From the NCBI GenBank assembly GCA_910587955.1, contig CAJUNN010000001.1, forward strand, positions 62,001 to 126,000: DNA of 64,000 bases, read 5' to 3'. The notes beneath the pieces were generated by a model. It was given only the letters and a program-made list of their open reading frames with translations, ran no database searches and was not told the DNA's origin. Within the stretch, counting starts at the first letter, position 1; each line of letters opens with the position of its first letter. Both the position numbers and the translations under genes were made by a program. Shown one piece after another: positions 61,303 to 64,000 of this stretch. This DNA is from an uncultured Lachnospiraceae bacterium (GTDB lineage Bacteria; Bacillota; Clostridia; Lachnospirales; Lachnospiraceae).

Positions 61303-62235
61303 ATGAAAAATTTTAAGACATTTTTGGGCAAATATGCAATCTATTTTGTGTTGCTGTTTGAGATTATTTTTTTCTCATTTGCATCACAGTACTTTTTTTC
61401 AGCATCGAACTTTATTAACGTGTTAAGGCAGGTTTCCATTGTGGGGATTATGGCCGTTGGTATGACCTTTGTAATATTAACCGGCGGTGTGGATCTGTCT
61501 GTAAGCGGTGTGACAGCCTGTGTGGGCGTGATCTGCGCAAAGCTGATGGTGGGCGGATGGCATCCTGTCCTTGCTATTCTTGTTGCACTTGCATTTGCGG
61601 GGCTGGTTGGAGCTGTGAACGCTTTCTTTTCCCATGAGTTTAAGCTAAATGCAATGATTGTTACCCTGGCTACGCTCCAGATTTTAAAGGGTATTTCCTA
61701 TATTGTAACCGGCGCAATCCCGGTTTATGGATTCACGGAAAAATTCAAGGTGATTGGACAGGGCCATGTGGGGGCAATTCCCATTCCGATTATTATCATG
61801 CTTGCATTGTATGTGATAGCGTATATTGTTTTAAAATATACCAAGTTTGGCCAGAGCATTTATGGCATCGGCGGAAATGAGGAGGCGGTCCGTCTTACGG
61901 GGATAAACATTCGTAGAGCTAAGTACAGCGCTTATATTTTGTGCAGTGTCGTTTCGGGTATTGCGGGGATTGTTTTGCTTTCCCGTGCAAATACGGCCCA
62001 GCCTTCGGCAGGCTTTGGATATGAGATGGATGTTATTGCAGGCGCTGTCTTGGGCGGGATATCCATGTCCGGCGGCGAAGGAAAAATTACGGGAGTATTT
62101 GCCGGTGTCCTGGTGATGGCAATCTTAAGCAACGGAATGCTGATGATGGATGTCAGTGAATATTGGCAATGGGTAACAAAGGGAATCGTTATGCTGGTAG
62201 CAATTACATATGACAGAGTTCTTAAGAAAGGATGA
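61303..62235 (+). CDS. Sugar ABC transporter permease (RbsC type)
   Basis: The 310-residue protein has eight to ten hydrophobic segments and the family motifs MAVGMTFVILTGGVDLSVSG (split as GMTFVILTGG and DLSVSG), YGIGGNEEAVRLTGI and the C-terminal LGGISMSGGEGKI. It forms the channel of the CUT2-type importer with the preceding ATPase. AAGGAGG precedes the ATG by 5 bases. Confidence 0.92.
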   Translation: MKNFKTFLGKYAIYFVLLFEIIFFSFASQYFFSASNFINVLRQVSIVGIMAVGMTFVILTGGVDLSVSGVTACVGVICAKLMVGGWHPVLAILVALAFAGLVGAVNAFFSHEFKLNAMIVTLATLQILKGISYIVTGAIPVYGFTEKFKVIGQGHVGAIPIPIIIMLALYVIAYIVLKYTKFGQSIYGIGGNEEAVRLTGINIRRAKYSAYILCSVVSGIAGIVLLSRANTAQPSAGFGYEMDVIAGAVLGGISMSGGEGKITGVFAGVLVMAILSNGMLMMDVSEYWQWVTKGIVMLVAITYDRVLKKG

Positions 62236-62241
62236 GGGAAG

Positions 62242-62949
62242 ATGGGTATTTTAAAAAGAGGATTAATTGTTTCTTGTCAGGCAACGCCGGCAGAGCCGCT
62301 GCATAGCCCGGAGATCATGGGCAGATTGGCAATCGCGGCAAAAGAGGGCGGAGCGGTAGGTGTACGGGTGAATACTTATGACGATCTGGTTGCGGTAAGA
62401 AAGGTGTGCGATCTTCCGATCCTGGGCCTGATTAAGACTACGCATGAAGGCTTTTGGCCCTATATTACAACCACAATGGAAGACGTAGATAAAGTAGTGA
62501 AATCGGGAGCAGAAATTGTCTGCATTGATGCGACGGCTTATCCGAGATACGACGGGCATACATTTGAGGAGCAGTATCATATGGTCCGCGAGAAGTATCC
62601 TAACATTGAAATCATGGCGGACGTCTCTACCGTGGAGGAGGGCGTGTCTGCGGATCGTCTTGGAGTTGACTATGTTGCAAGTACTCTGTGGGGCTATACA
62701 CCTGATACGGATACCCATGAGGATGTGATCCAGGAATTCAGAGAGCCAAACCTGGATATTATCAGAGAGCTCTCGGCGGTATGCAAGGCTCCTGTTGTTG
62801 CTGAGGGAAGATTCCATAATGCGGAATATGCAATTAAAGCCATGCAGGCAGGAGCTTATGCGGTAACGATTGGATGGGGAATTACAAGACCTCAGATTAT
62901 CACTAAGTATATTGTAGATCAAATGAAAAAAGAGGTTGAGGGATTATGA
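62242..62949 (+). CDS. nanE: Putative N-acetylmannosamine-6-phosphate 2-epimerase
   Basis: The 235-residue TIM-barrel protein begins GLIVSCQATPAEPLHSPEIMGRLA (shown in parts: VSCQA and PLHSPEIM), then GAVGVRVNTYDDL, LPILGLIKT, IMADVSTVEEG and VVAEGRFHNAEYA, all in the order of NanE. NanE turns ManNAc-6-P into GlcNAc-6-P. The ROK kinase gene overlaps its 3' end, matching a NanK-NanE pair. No sialate lyase is nearby, so the imported sugar may be ManNAc itself or a related compound. Confidence 0.85.
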   Translation: MGILKRGLIVSCQATPAEPLHSPEIMGRLAIAAKEGGAVGVRVNTYDDLVAVRKVCDLPILGLIKTTHEGFWPYITTTMEDVDKVVKSGAEIVCIDATAYPRYDGHTFEEQYHMVREKYPNIEIMADVSTVEEGVSADRLGVDYVASTLWGYTPDTDTHEDVIQEFREPNLDIIRELSAVCKAPVVAEGRFHNAEYAIKAMQAGAYAVTIGWGITRPQIITKYIVDQMKKEVEGL

Positions 62950-63860
62950 AGCATGCAGCGGCCATTGATGTAGGGGGGACCAAGATACTGGGAGCGCTGG
63001 TAGACGAGGAGGGAAATGTAAAAAAGGAAATAAGAATTCCTTCGGACTTCGAGCTTGGCGGCCTGCATATCATGGAGAAGATATTTGAACTGGTTGACGA
63101 GCTTGCAAAGCTTGAAAAAATTGATGCGGTGGGCATCGGCATCGGAGGCAGAATTGATGTAGAAAAGGGAATTATTAATTGGGGCGTGAAGCCGGTTCCC
63201 CATTGGTTTGGGCTGAAAGTGAAGGAAATGACAGAAAACCGGTATCATGTTCCATGCGCAGTTGATAACGATGTAAAGGTGGCCGGGTACGGGGAGCAGT
63301 GGATGGGAGCTGCAAAAGGGCTGGACTCTTATGTTTGCATTACACTGGGAACCGGCGTTGGCGGGGCGGTATGTATCGACGGTAAAATGCTTCACGGAAA
63401 GCATTGGAGCGGCGGCGAAATAGGGCATTACATTTTATATCCCAATGGCAGGCCCTGTACCTGCGGCTTTCAGGGATGCGTGGAGCAGTATTTATCAGGG
63501 ACGGCTCTGGTAAAAATTTATAATGACAGGGCTCCCGAAAAGGTAAAGACCGGGTATGAATTTTTTGAGCGTGTAAGGGAAAAGGAAGCGTTTGCTCTGG
63601 AAGTCTTAGATCAATTTGTGGAGAATTTGAGTGTCTTTTTGAATTCTCTGTGCAATACTTATGATCCTGAGAGGTTTATTATTGGGGGCGGATTGATTGA
63701 TACAAAAGAATTTTGGTGGGATAAGCTTCTGAAAATCATGAGCAGTTCTCCCATCAACCAGGTCTATTCCCCGGAAATCGTTCCGGCGCTGCTGGGGAAT
63801 AAAGCCGGATATTACGGTTCCGCATATATTGCGTTCCGGATGCTGAACAAAGAAGCGTAA
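62946..63860 (+). CDS. ROK family sugar kinase (NanK-like)
   Basis: The 304-residue protein has the ROK ATP motif IDVGGTKILGAL, DNDVKVAGYGE with the catalytic Asp, TLGTGVGGAV, EIGHYIL and the zinc motif CTCGFQGCVEQ. It lacks an N-terminal helix-turn-helix, so it is a kinase rather than a repressor. Next to NanE, N-acetylmannosamine is the likely substrate, although ROK specificity cannot be read reliably. It overlaps nanE by 4 bases and ends the operon. Confidence 0.85.
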   Translation: MKHAAAIDVGGTKILGALVDEEGNVKKEIRIPSDFELGGLHIMEKIFELVDELAKLEKIDAVGIGIGGRIDVEKGIINWGVKPVPHWFGLKVKEMTENRYHVPCAVDNDVKVAGYGEQWMGAAKGLDSYVCITLGTGVGGAVCIDGKMLHGKHWSGGEIGHYILYPNGRPCTCGFQGCVEQYLSGTALVKIYNDRAPEKVKTGYEFFERVREKEAFALEVLDQFVENLSVFLNSLCNTYDPERFIIGGGLIDTKEFWWDKLLKIMSSSPINQVYSPEIVPALLGNKAGYYGSAYIAFRMLNKEA

Positions 63861-63871
63861 TCTTATAAAGG

Positions 63872-63921
63872 TGGGAAGCCTCCGGACCGGATGCTTCCCA
63901 TTGTAAAAAGTTCTTTTTTTT
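63872..63921 (+). terminator. Terminator after the ROK kinase gene
   Basis: TGGGAAGC (63872-63879) pairs with GCTTCCCA (63893-63900). A T-run follows about 13 bases later, somewhat far for a textbook terminator. Confidence 0.65.
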
Positions 63922-63922
63922 A

Positions 63923-63952
63923 TTGACAACAGGGATGTTTTTGTGGTATAAA
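63923..63952 (+). promoter_or_regulatory. Promoter at the right edge
   Basis: A perfect TTGACA, 18 bases and TATAAA. Its expected start near 63960 is just before the probable tRNA. Confidence 0.7.
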
Positions 63953-63971
63953 TAATAAGTACGTTTCAGAT

Positions 63972-64000
63972 AGGGGATTGGTCAAATGGCATGACAGGGG
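63972..64000 (+). tRNA. Probable partial tRNA gene cut by the window end
   Basis: Bases 63972-63978 could be the 5' acceptor strand, followed by T8 and G9. A 4-bp D-stem GTCA/TGAC encloses a loop AATGGCA with the conserved A14, G18, G19 and A21, and the next four bases would start the anticodon stem. The anticodon is outside the window, so the isotype is unknown. The promoter directly upstream supports the call. Confidence 0.5.

Noticed and set aside
1..64000. Insertion sequences, prophage genes, CRISPR arrays or rRNA
   Set aside because: No transposase, integrase, phage structural motif, regularly spaced repeat array or rRNA-like stretch was seen.

Overview
The window looks like a chromosome segment of a Gram-positive Clostridia member, most likely a Lachnospiraceae. 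The signs are strong GGAGG ribosome binding sites, tightly packed and overlapping genes, LCP, LtaS-like, ClpC, VanZ and SH3 proteins, roughly balanced GC with AT-richer islands, and sigma-A promoters close to consensus. No insertion sequence, prophage, CRISPR array or rRNA was seen. A partial tRNA is probable at the right edge.

Bases 1-37917 form a large cell-surface glycan locus. It opens with GT-C-like membrane proteins and a frameshifted LtaS-like gene (1-6350). The dTDP-sugar genes rfbB-rfbA-rfbC follow (6521-9123), then a Wzm/Wzt ABC exporter with an unknown partner protein (9123-11474), GT2 glycosyltransferases and more polytopic membrane proteins (11485-19760). Next is a WecE-like aminotransferase, a membrane protein, an ATP-grasp ligase and an ArnE/F-like half-transporter pair (19757-23899). 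A GtrB/ArnC-like GT2 lies on the minus strand (23909-24841). From a divergent promoter pair, a long plus-strand run encodes an LtaS-like phosphotransferase, a membrane-anchored Ig/GDPD-like protein, GtrA, CotH kinase, a VTC-domain protein, DUF4956, two GT2s, a WbaP-like initiating transferase, an LCP ligase and, after a terminator, a last GT2. My reading is that dTDP-deoxysugars and lipid-linked sugars are built inside the cell, exported by the ABC transporter and small flippases, decorated outside by GT-C enzymes and LtaS-like glycerol-phosphate transferases, and attached to the wall by LCP. rfbD, the last step to dTDP-rhamnose, is not in the window.

Bases 37914-49331 are housekeeping: hflX-pyrF-pyrK-pyrD-pyrE (GTPase and UMP synthesis), three small membrane protein genes, an M29-type peptidase, then purE-purM-purN-purD. 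purE is preceded by a long, strongly structured leader with two competing helices. A bidirectional terminator separates purD from feoA-feoB on the minus strand.

Bases 51972-57739 hold an SH3 membrane protein with an acidic repeat tail, clpC, a small unknown protein and radA. Bases 57757-63860 hold a GntR-regulated catabolic operon: a ribose-type ABC transporter (lipoprotein, double ATPase, permease) with a NanE-like epimerase and a ROK kinase, suggesting use of N-acetylmannosamine or a related sugar. The window ends with a promoter and the 5' part of a probable tRNA gene.
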